From the NCBI GenBank assembly GCA_963836265.1, contig CAWIIO010000005.1, forward strand, positions 500,558-564,557: DNA of 64,000 nucleotides. Direction: 5' to 3'. This document shows positions 26,068 to 34,769 of the stretch, in pieces. The DNA comes from CAIWHR01 sp963836265 (GTDB lineage Bacteria; Pseudomonadota; Gammaproteobacteria; Burkholderiales; Casimicrobiaceae). Position numbers and translations under genes: made by a program. Positions within the stretch are counted from its first letter, which is position 1, and each line of letters opens with the position of its first letter. The notes under the pieces were generated by a model, which was not told where the DNA came from, did no database searches, and worked only from the letters and a program-made list of their open reading frames with translations.

Positions 26068-26805
26068 TTACCCGGCAGGCGAAGGGATGTCGCGTGGCCG
26101 TCCCCCGGCCGCGTCGAATTCGACGTAGCTGGCGCGGTCGTACCAGTCGGCCAGCACCCACCGCTCGCATTCGCGGCCATCGACGACGAGGTGGTGGCGC
26201 GCCGGACGGTGGGTGTGGCCGTGGATGATTCGGGTGACGTTCGCGGCCCGAAACGCCGCGTCGACGGCCATCGGCTCGACGTCCATGATCTTTTCGGGCT
26301 TTCCCGCCGTCGCCGTACGGCTCCTGCCACGGAGCCAGCGCGCGATGCGGCGGCGCCACGCGTAGGGAAGCGCCAGATAGCGGCGCTGCCAGCGCGAATC
26401 TCGCACGATGCGCCGGAAGCGCTGATAGCCCGTGTCGGCGGTGCAGAGTTCGTCGCCGTGGAGCAACAGCGTCGGTGTCCCTCCGACGTTGACGACGATC
26501 TGCTCGGGAAGCAGCGTCACCCCCGACGCGCGTGCGAAGCGCTCGCACAAGAGGAAATCGCGGTTGCCGGCGATGATGCCGACCGGCACGCCGGCGCGAG
26601 TGAGCTCCGCCAGCGTCGCCGCTACCTCGGTGGCGACCGACTCGGAGAGCTGATCGTCACCGATCCATGCGTCGAAGAGGTCGCCCAGCACGTATACGCC
26701 CGCCGCGCTGCGCGCCGGGCCGCCGCACAACGCCCGGAACGCGGCGACGAGTGCCGGGCGCTCCGCCGAAAGATGCAGGTCCGACAGGAAGAGCGTCGGC
26801 TTCAT
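26068..26805 (-). CDS. lpxH: UDP-2,3-diacylglucosamine diphosphatase
   Basis: This 245-residue metallophosphoesterase makes lipid X from UDP-2,3-diacylglucosamine in lipid A synthesis. The motifs SDLHL, GDLFDAWIGDDQ, GNRDFLL, HGDELCTADT and HGHTHRP are present in family order. Gene order with the downstream cyclophilins fits the betaproteobacterial lpxH neighbourhood. The start at 26805 matches the usual MKPTLFLSDLHL beginning. Confidence 0.95.
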   Translation of the reverse strand: MKPTLFLSDLHLSAERPALVAAFRALCGGPARSAAGVYVLGDLFDAWIGDDQLSESVATEVAATLAELTRAGVPVGIIAGNRDFLLCERFARASGVTLLPEQIVVNVGGTPTLLLHGDELCTADTGYQRFRRIVRDSRWQRRYLALPYAWRRRIARWLRGRSRTATAGKPEKIMDVEPMAVDAAFRAANVTRIIHGHTHRPARHHLVVDGRECERWVLADWYDRASYVEFDAAGGRPRDIPSPAG

Positions 26806-26885
26806 CGCGGTCGCAGGGGAGCGCAGTCCGGCCCGGCAGGCTCCCCGGCGTTGGGGCAACGCCGCCCGAAGGCCGCACCGCTGCG

Positions 26886-27380
26886 TTACGCCGTTTCCTC
26901 GGCCCGTTCGATCACGACGTCGTCGCGCGGCACGTTCTGGTGAGGACCGCTGTTGCCAGTGGCCACGCCCTTGATCCGGTCGACGACGTCCTGCCCGCCA
27001 ACGACTCGCCCGAAGACGCAATAGCCCCAGCCTTGCGGACTCGGCCCCTTGTAGTCGAGAAAGTCGTTGTCGGCGACGTTGATGAAGAACTGCGACGACG
27101 CCGAATGCGGTTCGGAGGTGCGCGCCATCGCGACCGTGTACTTGCGGTTCTTCTGCCCGTTGGCGGCTTCGTTGGCGATCGTCGCGCGGGTCGGCTTCTG
27201 CTTCATGCCGGGCCCCATGCCGCCGCCCTGGATCATGAAACCGTCGATCACGCGATGGAAGATCGTATTGTCGTAGTGGCCGTCGCGAACGTACTGGAGG
27301 AAATTGGCGACGGTCTTGGGCGCGTTCTCGGCATCGAGCTCGAGCCTGATGTCGCCGTGGTTCGTGTGCAGGATGACCAT
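26886..27380 (-). CDS. ppiB: Cyclophilin-type peptidyl-prolyl isomerase, cytoplasmic
   Basis: This 164-residue protein lacks a signal peptide and is a PpiB-type rotamase. FHRVIDGFMIQGGG holds the catalytic Arg, and SQFFINVADNDFLDYKG and YCVFGRVVGG are the expected motifs. It catalyses cis-trans isomerisation of Xaa-Pro bonds. It lies 9 bases after a second cyclophilin gene with a signal peptide, so the pair covers cytoplasm and periplasm. Confidence 0.93.
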   Translation of the reverse strand: MVILHTNHGDIRLELDAENAPKTVANFLQYVRDGHYDNTIFHRVIDGFMIQGGGMGPGMKQKPTRATIANEAANGQKNRKYTVAMARTSEPHSASSQFFINVADNDFLDYKGPSPQGWGYCVFGRVVGGQDVVDRIKGVATGNSGPHQNVPRDDVVIERAEETA

Positions 27381-27389
27381 GGGGCGTCT

Positions 27390-27986
27390 CTATTTGGCGT
27401 CGACGATGACGGCCTTGGTGATAATCACCCTCTCGACCGGAACGTCCTTCGGGAACGGGCCTCCGCTGCCGGTGGGCGTTTTCGCGATCTTGTCGACGAC
27501 GTCCATCCCGGAGACAACTTTGCCGAAAACGGTGTAGCCGATGCCCGCCTGGTCGGGCGAGCGGAAATTCAGGAACTTGTTGTCCGCGACGTTGATGAAG
27601 AACTGCGCGGTCGCCGAGTTAGGATCGGACGTGCGCGCCATCGCGATCGTGCCCGGAGCGTTCACGAGACCTGCCTTGCTCGATTGCTGAGCCTCGTTGA
27701 CGATCGGAGGGCGCGTCGGCTTCTGCTTGAAGTCGGCGGTGAAGCCGCCACCCTGGATCATGAATCCGGGAATCACGCGATGAAACTGGGTGCCGTCGAA
27801 ATGCTTCGCCTTGACGTAGTCCAGGAAGTTGGCGACAGTCGCTGGCGCCGCGTCGGGATAGAGCTCGACCGTGAACTTGCCCGCGGTCGTGTCGAACTCG
27901 ACCTGCGGATTGGCCGCGGCGAAAGCGGGAAGCGCAAGGGCCGCCCACATCACGGCGGCGGCGATCAGAACGGTACGTCGCAACAT
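27390..27986 (-). CDS. ppiA: Cyclophilin-type peptidyl-prolyl isomerase, periplasmic
   Basis: This 198-residue protein has a signal peptide (LRRTVLIAAAVMWAALALPAFA). The cyclophilin domain has FHRVIPGFMIQGGG, AQFFINVADNKFLNF and YTVFGKVVSG. The start at 27986 has GAGGAG 8 bases upstream. It is the periplasmic paralogue of the downstream ppiB-like gene, 9 bases apart, and sits just after the TPR gene. Confidence 0.93.
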   Translation of the reverse strand: MLRRTVLIAAAVMWAALALPAFAAANPQVEFDTTAGKFTVELYPDAAPATVANFLDYVKAKHFDGTQFHRVIPGFMIQGGGFTADFKQKPTRPPIVNEAQQSSKAGLVNAPGTIAMARTSDPNSATAQFFINVADNKFLNFRSPDQAGIGYTVFGKVVSGMDVVDKIAKTPTGSGGPFPKDVPVERVIITKAVIVDAK

Positions 27987-28014
27987 CGAAACACTCCTCG
28001 GTGGTTGAGATTTG

Positions 28015-28569
28015 CTACTTCTTCGCGGCAAGCAATTCGCGAGCGAGCACGAGTTTCGCCGCCGCCGTCTTGTTGCCCTTGTCGAGCTTCGCCGCCCGAT
28101 CGTACTCCGCGGCGGCGAGCCGCGTGTAGACGTCGCCCAGATTTTCGTGCGCGACGCCCCAATCGGGCGCCGTTTTGACGGCGGTTTCGAGCGCCACCCG
28201 CGCACTTTCGTATTCGCCCCTCTGCGCGCGCAATACGGCGAGGTTGTTCCACGGTTCCGGCAGTTCCGGATAATCCTCGGTGAGGCTCACGAAGGTCGCG
28301 ATGGCGGCATCGATGTGGCCATCCTCGGTCTGCACCACACCCTTCAGGAATCGTGCCTGCGGTTCGCGCGGCCGCTGCGCGAGCAACACGTCGAGCTTTG
28401 CGAGCGCATTCTCGTATTGCTTGTCCTTGACGAGCGCCGTAGCCTCTTTCAATCCCTGCACGTAATGCCTGCGCGCTTCCTCGGTCAGGTCGCGGCCATC
28501 CTGGGCGTGGCCGATCGCGCCGACGAGCGAGAGAATGACGGTCGCAAGCAGGGCTGCGAAGCGCGACAT
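28015..28569 (-). CDS. Exported TPR protein
   Basis: This 184-residue protein has a signal peptide (SRFAALLATVILSLVGAIGHA) and three to four tetratricopeptide repeats between about residues 35 and 160 (for example PEPWNNLAVLRAQRGEYESARVALETA). It recurs between nudC and the cyclophilins in related genomes. Its function is unknown; TPRs suggest a binding or assembly role. Confidence 0.75.
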   Translation of the reverse strand: MSRFAALLATVILSLVGAIGHAQDGRDLTEEARRHYVQGLKEATALVKDKQYENALAKLDVLLAQRPREPQARFLKGVVQTEDGHIDAAIATFVSLTEDYPELPEPWNNLAVLRAQRGEYESARVALETAVKTAPDWGVAHENLGDVYTRLAAAEYDRAAKLDKGNKTAAAKLVLARELLAAKK

Positions 28570-28622
28570 CGATGCGGCGGTGGAACGAGAAGAGCGGCGT
28601 TGGAACACGGCGCGCAATTCTA

Positions 28623-29465
28623 TCAGGATCGCAAGGCGCCACCTGCGAGCCGCGCGACCGTCGCATCGATCAACCGCCGCGCGATCGACACCTGCGTGGG
28701 CAACGAGGGCAACGCCTCCAAAGCGAACCACCGCGCGTCGGCAATCTCGCTGCGATCCGGATGGAGCTCGCCGCCCGCGTACTCGGCGGTGTAGGCGATC
28801 ATCAGCGAATGCGGGAATGCCCACGACTGGCTCGCGAAATACGTGATGCCGGCGACATCGATGCCGACTTCCTCGCGCACTTCGCGCCGGATGCAGTCCT
28901 CGATCGTCTCGCCCGGCTCGACGAAGCCGGCGAGCGCGCTGTACATCGCGCCGGGGAAGCGATGCGCGCGCGCCAGCAGCAACTCGCGCCCGCGGGTGAC
29001 GAGAACCATCATCGCCGGTGATACGCGCGGATAGGCGACGAGCCCGCATGCGGGGCACTCCTTCGCCCGCTCGCCGTCCTTGTCGCGGGTCGGCGTGCCG
29101 CAGCGGCCGCAATACCGGTGGCTGCGGTCCCAGTCGGCGATCTGGAAGGCGCGGGCCGCCAGCGCCAGCAGCGGCTCGGGCAGGGTGAAGAAAAGCGAGC
29201 GCAGGCCGGCATAGCGATGGCCGGGAAGCTCGGGCGCATCGTCCGGCAGCGCCACCGCGACGCACGACGCGCCGGCGAGCTCGCCCAGGTAGTGCATCGC
29301 GCCGGATACGCCGGCGCTCGCAAGCGTCGCCGCGATCGGCACCGTCGGCGTCTCGTCTGCGCCGGCCACGAGCAGCTTCGTGCCGCGATAGGCGAACGCC
29401 AGCGCGCTTTCGGCGAGCGGCTGCGGCATCACGTGCGACGGAACGAAATCGGCGGGAGTATGCAT
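28623..29465 (-). CDS. nudC: NAD(+) diphosphatase / RNA decapping Nudix hydrolase
   Basis: This 280-residue protein has the NudC zinc ribbon, CGRCGTPTRDKDGERAKECPACG. It is followed by YPRVSPAMMVLV and the Nudix box GFVEPGETIEDCIRREVREEVGID. The SQSWAFPHSLMIAY motif is diagnostic of the NudC branch. It hydrolyses NADH and removes NAD caps from RNA. It lies upstream of the TPR gene on the same strand. Confidence 0.93.
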   Translation of the reverse strand: MHTPADFVPSHVMPQPLAESALAFAYRGTKLLVAGADETPTVPIAATLASAGVSGAMHYLGELAGASCVAVALPDDAPELPGHRYAGLRSLFFTLPEPLLALAARAFQIADWDRSHRYCGRCGTPTRDKDGERAKECPACGLVAYPRVSPAMMVLVTRGRELLLARAHRFPGAMYSALAGFVEPGETIEDCIRREVREEVGIDVAGITYFASQSWAFPHSLMIAYTAEYAGGELHPDRSEIADARWFALEALPSLPTQVSIARRLIDATVARLAGGALRS

Positions 29466-29532
29466 GAGAGATGACGGCGTCGTGGCCGATTATGGTCGCG
29501 GCAGCGCTGGAATGGGAGGGCCGAAGTGTTCG

Positions 29533-30765
29533 TCAACGTTTGCGCATCGCGACCCGCCGACCGAAGGACGCGGCGATCGCGAGTAGCGCAAAGCCGCCGC
29601 CGACGATGATCGGCGTCGTTCCGATGCGCTCGACGACGATACTGGCCCCGGCGACGCCGACCGACTGGCCGACGAAGAGGCAGGACGCGAACAGGGCAAC
29701 GGAAGCGCCGCGTCGCTCGGGGGCCATCTGGGTCGCGTTGGTCTGCAGCGTATTGTGGATCAGATAGAAGCCCAGGCCGGCGAGGAAGGCGCCCGCGATC
29801 GCCGCCGCCCATGTCGTCGCGAGGCCGAGCATCAGGAACGCGACGCATAGCATGCCGCCGCCGGCGACGGCGAGACGCGCTTCGCCCAGCCGCCGGACCA
29901 GCAGGCGCGAGAGAGCGGCAAACGTGAGACCACCGGCGCCGAACAGCATCAGGGTCCCGCCCGCGGCCGAGAGTGAGAGTCCGAGCGTGCGATGCAGGTG
30001 CGTCGCGAGGAACGCGAACGGCCCGAAGAGCGCAGCGCCTTCGAGGAACACGGTAGCGAGCACGACGCGCGACCACCGCTGGCGGAGAACGTAGCCGAAT
30101 CCGGCGACGAGCGATCGCGCGACGCCCCGCGCCGATTCATTGGCCGGCGGAACGACGGGCGTGTTTGCACGGTCCACCCGCAGCAACATGGCGCACGAGA
30201 GCGCGAACCAGATCGCGAGCGCGACGAAGGGCGAGCGCCAGTCGAGATGATCGGCGGCGAACCCGCCGGCAAGCGGGCCCGTCGCGAACCCGATGATCTG
30301 TCCGGTGAGGAAGCGGGCAAGCACCGGCTGGCGGAGTTCGTACGGAACGGCGTCGCCGATCCACGCCATCGACAGCGGGATGACCGCCGCGGCCGTGGCG
30401 CCGGCGAAGAAGCGAGCGATGACGAGCGTGCCGAAACCCGGCGCCAGCGCACAGGAGAGCGCGGTGAACACCGAGGCGCCGCAGGCCCAGGCGACGACGC
30501 GGTACTTGCCGAAATGGTCGCCCAGCGGCCCGTAGAATGCTTGGAACAGGCCATAGGCGATCGCGAACGCCGTGATGACCTGCGCCGCGCTGCCGAGACC
30601 GACGCCGAACTCGGCATCGAGCCGCGGGAGCAGCGCGTCGCACACCCGGATCGATGCGGAGCTCGCGAAGGCGGCGAACGAAAGGGCGGCGATCGCCCAC
30701 GGCGAAACCGTCGCCGCTGCACCTCCGCCGGCGGCTTTCGCCGCGTGACCATCGCCGTCCGGCAT
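29533..30765 (-). CDS. MFS transporter, probable drug or metabolite exporter
   Basis: This 410-residue protein has about 12 transmembrane helices. The first loop GPLGDHFGKYRV matches the MFS motif A. The N-half and C-half are each about six helices, with the central loop around residues 195-215. It follows a molybdenum hydroxylase gene by 20 bases and could be co-transcribed. The substrate is unknown; the pattern fits the DHA family. Confidence 0.82.
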   Translation of the reverse strand: MPDGDGHAAKAAGGGAAATVSPWAIAALSFAAFASSASIRVCDALLPRLDAEFGVGLGSAAQVITAFAIAYGLFQAFYGPLGDHFGKYRVVAWACGASVFTALSCALAPGFGTLVIARFFAGATAAAVIPLSMAWIGDAVPYELRQPVLARFLTGQIIGFATGPLAGGFAADHLDWRSPFVALAIWFALSCAMLLRVDRANTPVVPPANESARGVARSLVAGFGYVLRQRWSRVVLATVFLEGAALFGPFAFLATHLHRTLGLSLSAAGGTLMLFGAGGLTFAALSRLLVRRLGEARLAVAGGGMLCVAFLMLGLATTWAAAIAGAFLAGLGFYLIHNTLQTNATQMAPERRGASVALFASCLFVGQSVGVAGASIVVERIGTTPIIVGGGFALLAIAASFGRRVAMRKR

Positions 30766-30785
30766 CGGTGGAGCCGGCGATGGCG

Positions 30786-33017
30786 CTATGCGAGCTTGAT
30801 CGGCAAATTGCGGATCCGCTGGCCGGTCGCCGCGGCGAGCGCGTTGGCGACCGCGGGCGCAATCACCGGAACGCCCGGCTCGCCCACGCCCGTGGGCTTG
30901 TCCGTCGACGCGACGATATGCACGTCGATCGCCGGCATCTCGTTGATCCGCAGCACCGGATAGTCGTGGAAGTTCGACTGCTCGACAACGCCGTCCTTCA
31001 GCGTGATCGAGCCGTAGAGCGCGGCCGAGAGTCCGAACCCGATCCCGCCCTCCATCTGCGCGCGGATCACGTCGGGATTGACGGCGATGCCGCAGTGGAC
31101 GGCGCAGACGACGCGATCGACCTTGAAGGCGTTGTCCTCGCCGACGGTGACTTCGGCGACCTGCGCGACGATGCTGTCGAAGGATTCGTGAATCGCGACG
31201 CCGCGGCCGCGCTTTTCGCCCTCCTTGCCCGGCGCGAGCGGCGTGCTCCAGCCGGACTTGGCGGTGACCAGCTCGAGCGCCGCGAGATGCTTTGGATGCT
31301 GCGCGAGCATCGCCTTGCGAAACGCGACCGGATCCTTGCCCGCCGCCACCGCCAGCTCGTCGATGAAAGTCTCGGTGGAAAACGCCGTGTGCGTCGAGCC
31401 GACCGAGCGCCACCACAGCACCGGCACGCCGACGGTCGGCGAATGCAAATCGACATGGAGATTCGCAATCGCATACGGCAGCGTCGACGCGCCTTCGACG
31501 CTCGTCGCGTCGATCCCTTCCTTGACCATCGTCTTTTCGAAAGGCGTGCCCGCGAGGATCGACTGTCCGACGATCCTGTGCTGCCACCCGACGACATTGC
31601 CCGACGCATCGAGCCCCGCCTTCAGCGTGTGCAGGTAAAGGGGGCGGTAATAGCCGCCCTTCGTGTCGTCCTCGCGGGTCCATACGAGTTTGACCGGGAC
31701 GCCCGCCTTTCCCTTCGCGCGAAGTGCCTTCGCGATCGCCGCCGCCTCGACGACGTAATCGCCTGCGGGATTCGCGCGCCGCCCGAAGCTTCCGCCCGCG
31801 TAGAGCATGTTGAGCTTCACCCGTTCGGGCTTCAATCCCACCGTCCGCGCCACCGAGAACTGGTCGCCGGTCTGGAACTGTTCGCCATTCCAGACTTCGC
31901 AGCTCGCGTCCGTGAGCTTCACGACGCAGTTGAGCGGTTCCATGGCGGCGTGGGCGAGGTAGGGGAACTCGTAGGTCGCTTGCAGTGCTCTCGCGGCGCC
32001 GTCGATCGCCTTCGCCGCGTCGCCATCGTTGCGCGCGACGGTGCCGGGCGTCGCGGCGAGCTCCCTGTATTGCGCGACGATGTCCGTCGACGAGGACTTG
32101 AAGCCCGTCGCGTCGTCCCATTCGATTGAGAGCGCGTCGCGGCCCTTCTTCGCGGTCCAGAAGGTCGTGGCGACGACCGCGACGCCGTTGGGAACCTCGA
32201 CGACGTAGCGGACGCCGGGCACCGCCGATGCGCTCCTGGCATCGAAGCTCTTCACTTTCGCGCCGAACCGCGGCGGATGCGCGACCACGGCGGTCAGCAT
32301 GCCGGGCAGCTTGACGTCCTGCGTGAACATCGCGGTGCCGTTCGATTTCGCCTTCGCGTCGGTGCGCGGCACGTGCTTGCCGATGAAGACGAAATCCTGC
32401 GGCTCCTTGAGCCTCACCTTGTCCGGCACCGGTTCCTTCGCCGCCGCGGCAGCGAGCTCGCCGAACGTCGCCTTCTTGCCATTTGAGTGGAATACGACGC
32501 CGTTCTTCACCCTGATCGAATCCGCGGGGACGTTCCACCGTTTCGCCGCCGCCGAAACCAGCATCGCGCGCGCGGCCGCGCCGGCCTGCCGGTATTGCTC
32601 GAACGAATTGGCCATCGCCGTCGAGCCGCCCGTCCCCTGCGCGTCGCCCCAGAACAGGTTGCGGTAGCGCTTCGCGTCGGCGGGCGCGCCGGTCGCTTGG
32701 ATTTGCGACCACGAAGCGTCAAGCTCTTCGGCGATCAGCGTTGGCAGACCGGTGTACGTGCCCTGGCCCATCTCGAGATGCTTGACGACGACGGTGACGA
32801 CGTTGTCGCGACCGATCGTCAGGAACGCGTTCGGCTCGAACGTGCCGGCCGCGGCGCTGCCGACGGTCTTGCCGGGACCGGAGGCTTGCGCAGCGGCGGC
32901 GCCGGTCCAGATGCCGAGGGTCAACCCGGCGCCGGCAGCCGCCGTCGCCTTGAGGAATACCCGCCGGTCGACGCCGGCCGTGGCTGGCGGAGGAGGGCGC
33001 ATGCGCATCGGGTTCAT
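30786..33017 (-). CDS. Molybdenum hydroxylase large subunit (IorB/xanthine dehydrogenase family)
   Basis: This 743-residue subunit binds the molybdopterin cofactor. A twin-arginine signal is present (RRVFLKATAAAGAGLTLGIW). The motifs EMGQGTYTGLPTLIAEELD, GSFGRRANPAGDY and GEPGVPVIAPAVANALAAATG are those of the two-subunit isoquinoline 1-oxidoreductase-type enzymes, with the usual active-site Glu in GEPG. It pairs with the (2Fe-2S) subunit 14 bases upstream. The absence of an FAD subunit marks it as periplasmic, using cytochrome as acceptor. The physiological substrate, an aldehyde or N-heterocycle, is unknown. Confidence 0.88.
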   Translation of the reverse strand: MNPMRMRPPPPATAGVDRRVFLKATAAAGAGLTLGIWTGAAAAQASGPGKTVGSAAAGTFEPNAFLTIGRDNVVTVVVKHLEMGQGTYTGLPTLIAEELDASWSQIQATGAPADAKRYRNLFWGDAQGTGGSTAMANSFEQYRQAGAAARAMLVSAAAKRWNVPADSIRVKNGVVFHSNGKKATFGELAAAAAKEPVPDKVRLKEPQDFVFIGKHVPRTDAKAKSNGTAMFTQDVKLPGMLTAVVAHPPRFGAKVKSFDARSASAVPGVRYVVEVPNGVAVVATTFWTAKKGRDALSIEWDDATGFKSSSTDIVAQYRELAATPGTVARNDGDAAKAIDGAARALQATYEFPYLAHAAMEPLNCVVKLTDASCEVWNGEQFQTGDQFSVARTVGLKPERVKLNMLYAGGSFGRRANPAGDYVVEAAAIAKALRAKGKAGVPVKLVWTREDDTKGGYYRPLYLHTLKAGLDASGNVVGWQHRIVGQSILAGTPFEKTMVKEGIDATSVEGASTLPYAIANLHVDLHSPTVGVPVLWWRSVGSTHTAFSTETFIDELAVAAGKDPVAFRKAMLAQHPKHLAALELVTAKSGWSTPLAPGKEGEKRGRGVAIHESFDSIVAQVAEVTVGEDNAFKVDRVVCAVHCGIAVNPDVIRAQMEGGIGFGLSAALYGSITLKDGVVEQSNFHDYPVLRINEMPAIDVHIVASTDKPTGVGEPGVPVIAPAVANALAAATGQRIRNLPIKLA

Positions 33018-33031
33018 CTCGAGTCTCCGGT

Positions 33032-33496
33032 TCAGGCGAGGTCCTTCGCCGCTTCGTGGATCGCGGCACGGATGCGGACGTAGGTCGCGCAGCGGCAGAG
33101 ATTGCCGGCCATCGCGGCATCAATGTCGGCATCGGACGGTTTCCTGTTCTTGGCGAGCAGGGCGCTGGCCGTCATGACCTGGCCGGATTGGCAATACCCG
33201 CACTGGGGCACGTCGAGCTTCGCCCACGCGGCCTGCACCGCGTGCGCCTCCTTCGTCGTCAGGCCCTCGATCGTCGTGATCTGCGCACCCGGCTTGATCG
33301 ACGACAGGGGGGTCTGGCACGAGCGCGTGGGCTCGCCGTCGATGTGCACCGTGCAGGCGCCGCAAAGCGCGATCCCGCAGCCATATTTGGTGCCGGTCAG
33401 GCTGAGGTTGTCGCGCAGGATCCACAGGAGCGGTGTGTCGCCGGGGACGTCCGCGCCGACATGGACACGGTGCTTGTTGACGAGAAGGGTGGGCAT
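33032..33496 (-). CDS. Molybdenum hydroxylase (2Fe-2S) subunit (IorA-like)
   Basis: This 154-residue protein has two [2Fe-2S] sites. The plant-type cluster is in YGCGIALCGACTVHIDG with a fourth Cys in RSCQTPL. The second is the helical C-terminal pair CGYCQSGQVM and GNLCRCATY. The start at 33496 gives the usual MPTLLVNKHRV beginning. It transfers electrons from the molybdenum subunit encoded immediately downstream. Confidence 0.92.
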   Translation of the reverse strand: MPTLLVNKHRVHVGADVPGDTPLLWILRDNLSLTGTKYGCGIALCGACTVHIDGEPTRSCQTPLSSIKPGAQITTIEGLTTKEAHAVQAAWAKLDVPQCGYCQSGQVMTASALLAKNRKPSDADIDAAMAGNLCRCATYVRIRAAIHEAAKDLA

Positions 33497-33629
33497 TGCG
33501 AACTCCTGAGGTGGAACAGCGGCACGGAACGCCGCCCCGAGCCGACCATGATAGGCGAAAACGCCGCCGCATCCCAAGCCGACTCACCGGAGACTCTCCG
33601 CGGGCCAAGGGCTTGCGCATGCCGTCAGC

Positions 33630-33635
33630 TATAAT
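33630..33635 (+). promoter_or_regulatory. Probable -10 of the prfB-lysS promoter
   Basis: TATAAT is a perfect -10, 27 bases before the prfB start. A poor TTGCGC lies upstream at the wrong distance, so the -35 is unclear. Confidence 0.55.
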
Positions 33636-33662
33636 TTCGTATTGTCCCGAAGGAATTCCGTC

Positions 33663-34767
33663 ATGGAAGCCGAACAAGTCAATCAGATCGCCGCCACGCT
33701 CGCGGGACTCAGAGACCGAACCGCCGACCTCCGGAGGTATCTTTGACTTCGATGTGAAGTCGGTGCGGCTCGAGGAAGTGGCGCGCGAGCTGGAAGACCC
33801 GAAGATCTGGGACGATCGGAAGCGCGCGCAGGAGCTGGGCAAGGAAAAGAAACAGCTCGAAATGGTCGTCGGGAAGATTCTCGCCATCGACCGAACGCTT
33901 CGCGATACTACCGAGCTTTTCGGGCTCGCCCGCGCCGAGTCGGACGACGCGACGCTGCAGTCGCTGCAAGACGACGTGGCCGGGTTGGAGCACGCCGTCG
34001 GCAATCTCGAATTCCGGCGCATGTTCGCCAATCCGCTGGATCCCGCCAATTGCTTCATCGACATCCAGGCCGGCTCGGGCGGCACCGAGGCGCAGGACTG
34101 GGCGGCGATGCTTCTGCGCATGTACCTGCGCTACTGCGAGCGCAAGGGCTATCGAAGCGAGCTGCTCGAGGAAACGCCGGGGGAGGTCGCCGGCATCAAG
34201 AGCGCGTCGGTGAAGGTCGAGGGCGACTACGCCTACGGCTACCTGCGGACCGAGGTCGGCGTGCACCGGCTCGTGCGCAAGAGCCCCTTCGATTCCAATG
34301 CGCGACGGCACACGTCGTTTGCCAGCGTGTTCGTCTATCCCGAGGTCGACGATTCGATCGACGTCGAGATCAATCCGGCGGACCTGCGGATCGACACGTT
34401 CCGCGCATCGGGCGCCGGCGGCCAGCACATCAACAAGACCGACTCCGCGGTGCGCATCACGCACCTGCCGACCAACATCGTCGTCCAGTGCCAGAACGAC
34501 CGCTCGCAGCACCGGAATCGCGCCGAGGCGATGGCGATGCTGAAGTCTCGGCTCTACGAGTTCGAGCTCCGCAAGCGCCAGGAAGAGCAGCAGAAGCTCG
34601 AGGACAGCAAGACCGACATCGGCTGGGGCCACCAGATCAGAAGCTACGTGCTCGACCAGTCGCGGATCAAGGACCTGCGCACCGGCTACGAGGTCGGCAA
34701 CACGCAGGCGGTCCTCGACGGCGATCTCGACGATTTCATCGCGGCGAGCCTGAAGCAGGGAGTGTGA
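33663..34767 (+). CDS. prfB: Peptide chain release factor 2 with programmed +1 frameshift
   Basis: Release factor 2 ends translation at UAA and UGA. It reads as two parts: 33663-33743 (27 codons) and 33745-34767, joined by a +1 shift at the in-frame UGA codon 28. The full product is 367 residues, close to E. coli RF2. The SPF anticodon-like tripeptide is in VRKSPFDSNARRH, and the catalytic GGQ is in SGAGGQHINKTDSAVRITH. The frameshift is an autoregulatory device, not a lesion: low RF2 leaves UGA unread and favours the shift. lysS follows by 2 bases. Confidence 0.97.
33733..33747 (+). promoter_or_regulatory. prfB programmed frameshift site
   Basis: GGAGG at 33733-33737 acts as an internal Shine-Dalgarno stimulator. 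CTT-TGA-C at 33741-33747 is the slippery site. The spacing and bases match the E. coli prfB signal. Confidence 0.95.
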
Positions 34768-34769
34768 CG

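Noticed and set aside
33663..33746. prfB as a pseudogene because of an in-frame TGA
   Set aside because: The TGA sits in the classic RF2 frameshift signal with a correctly spaced stimulator.
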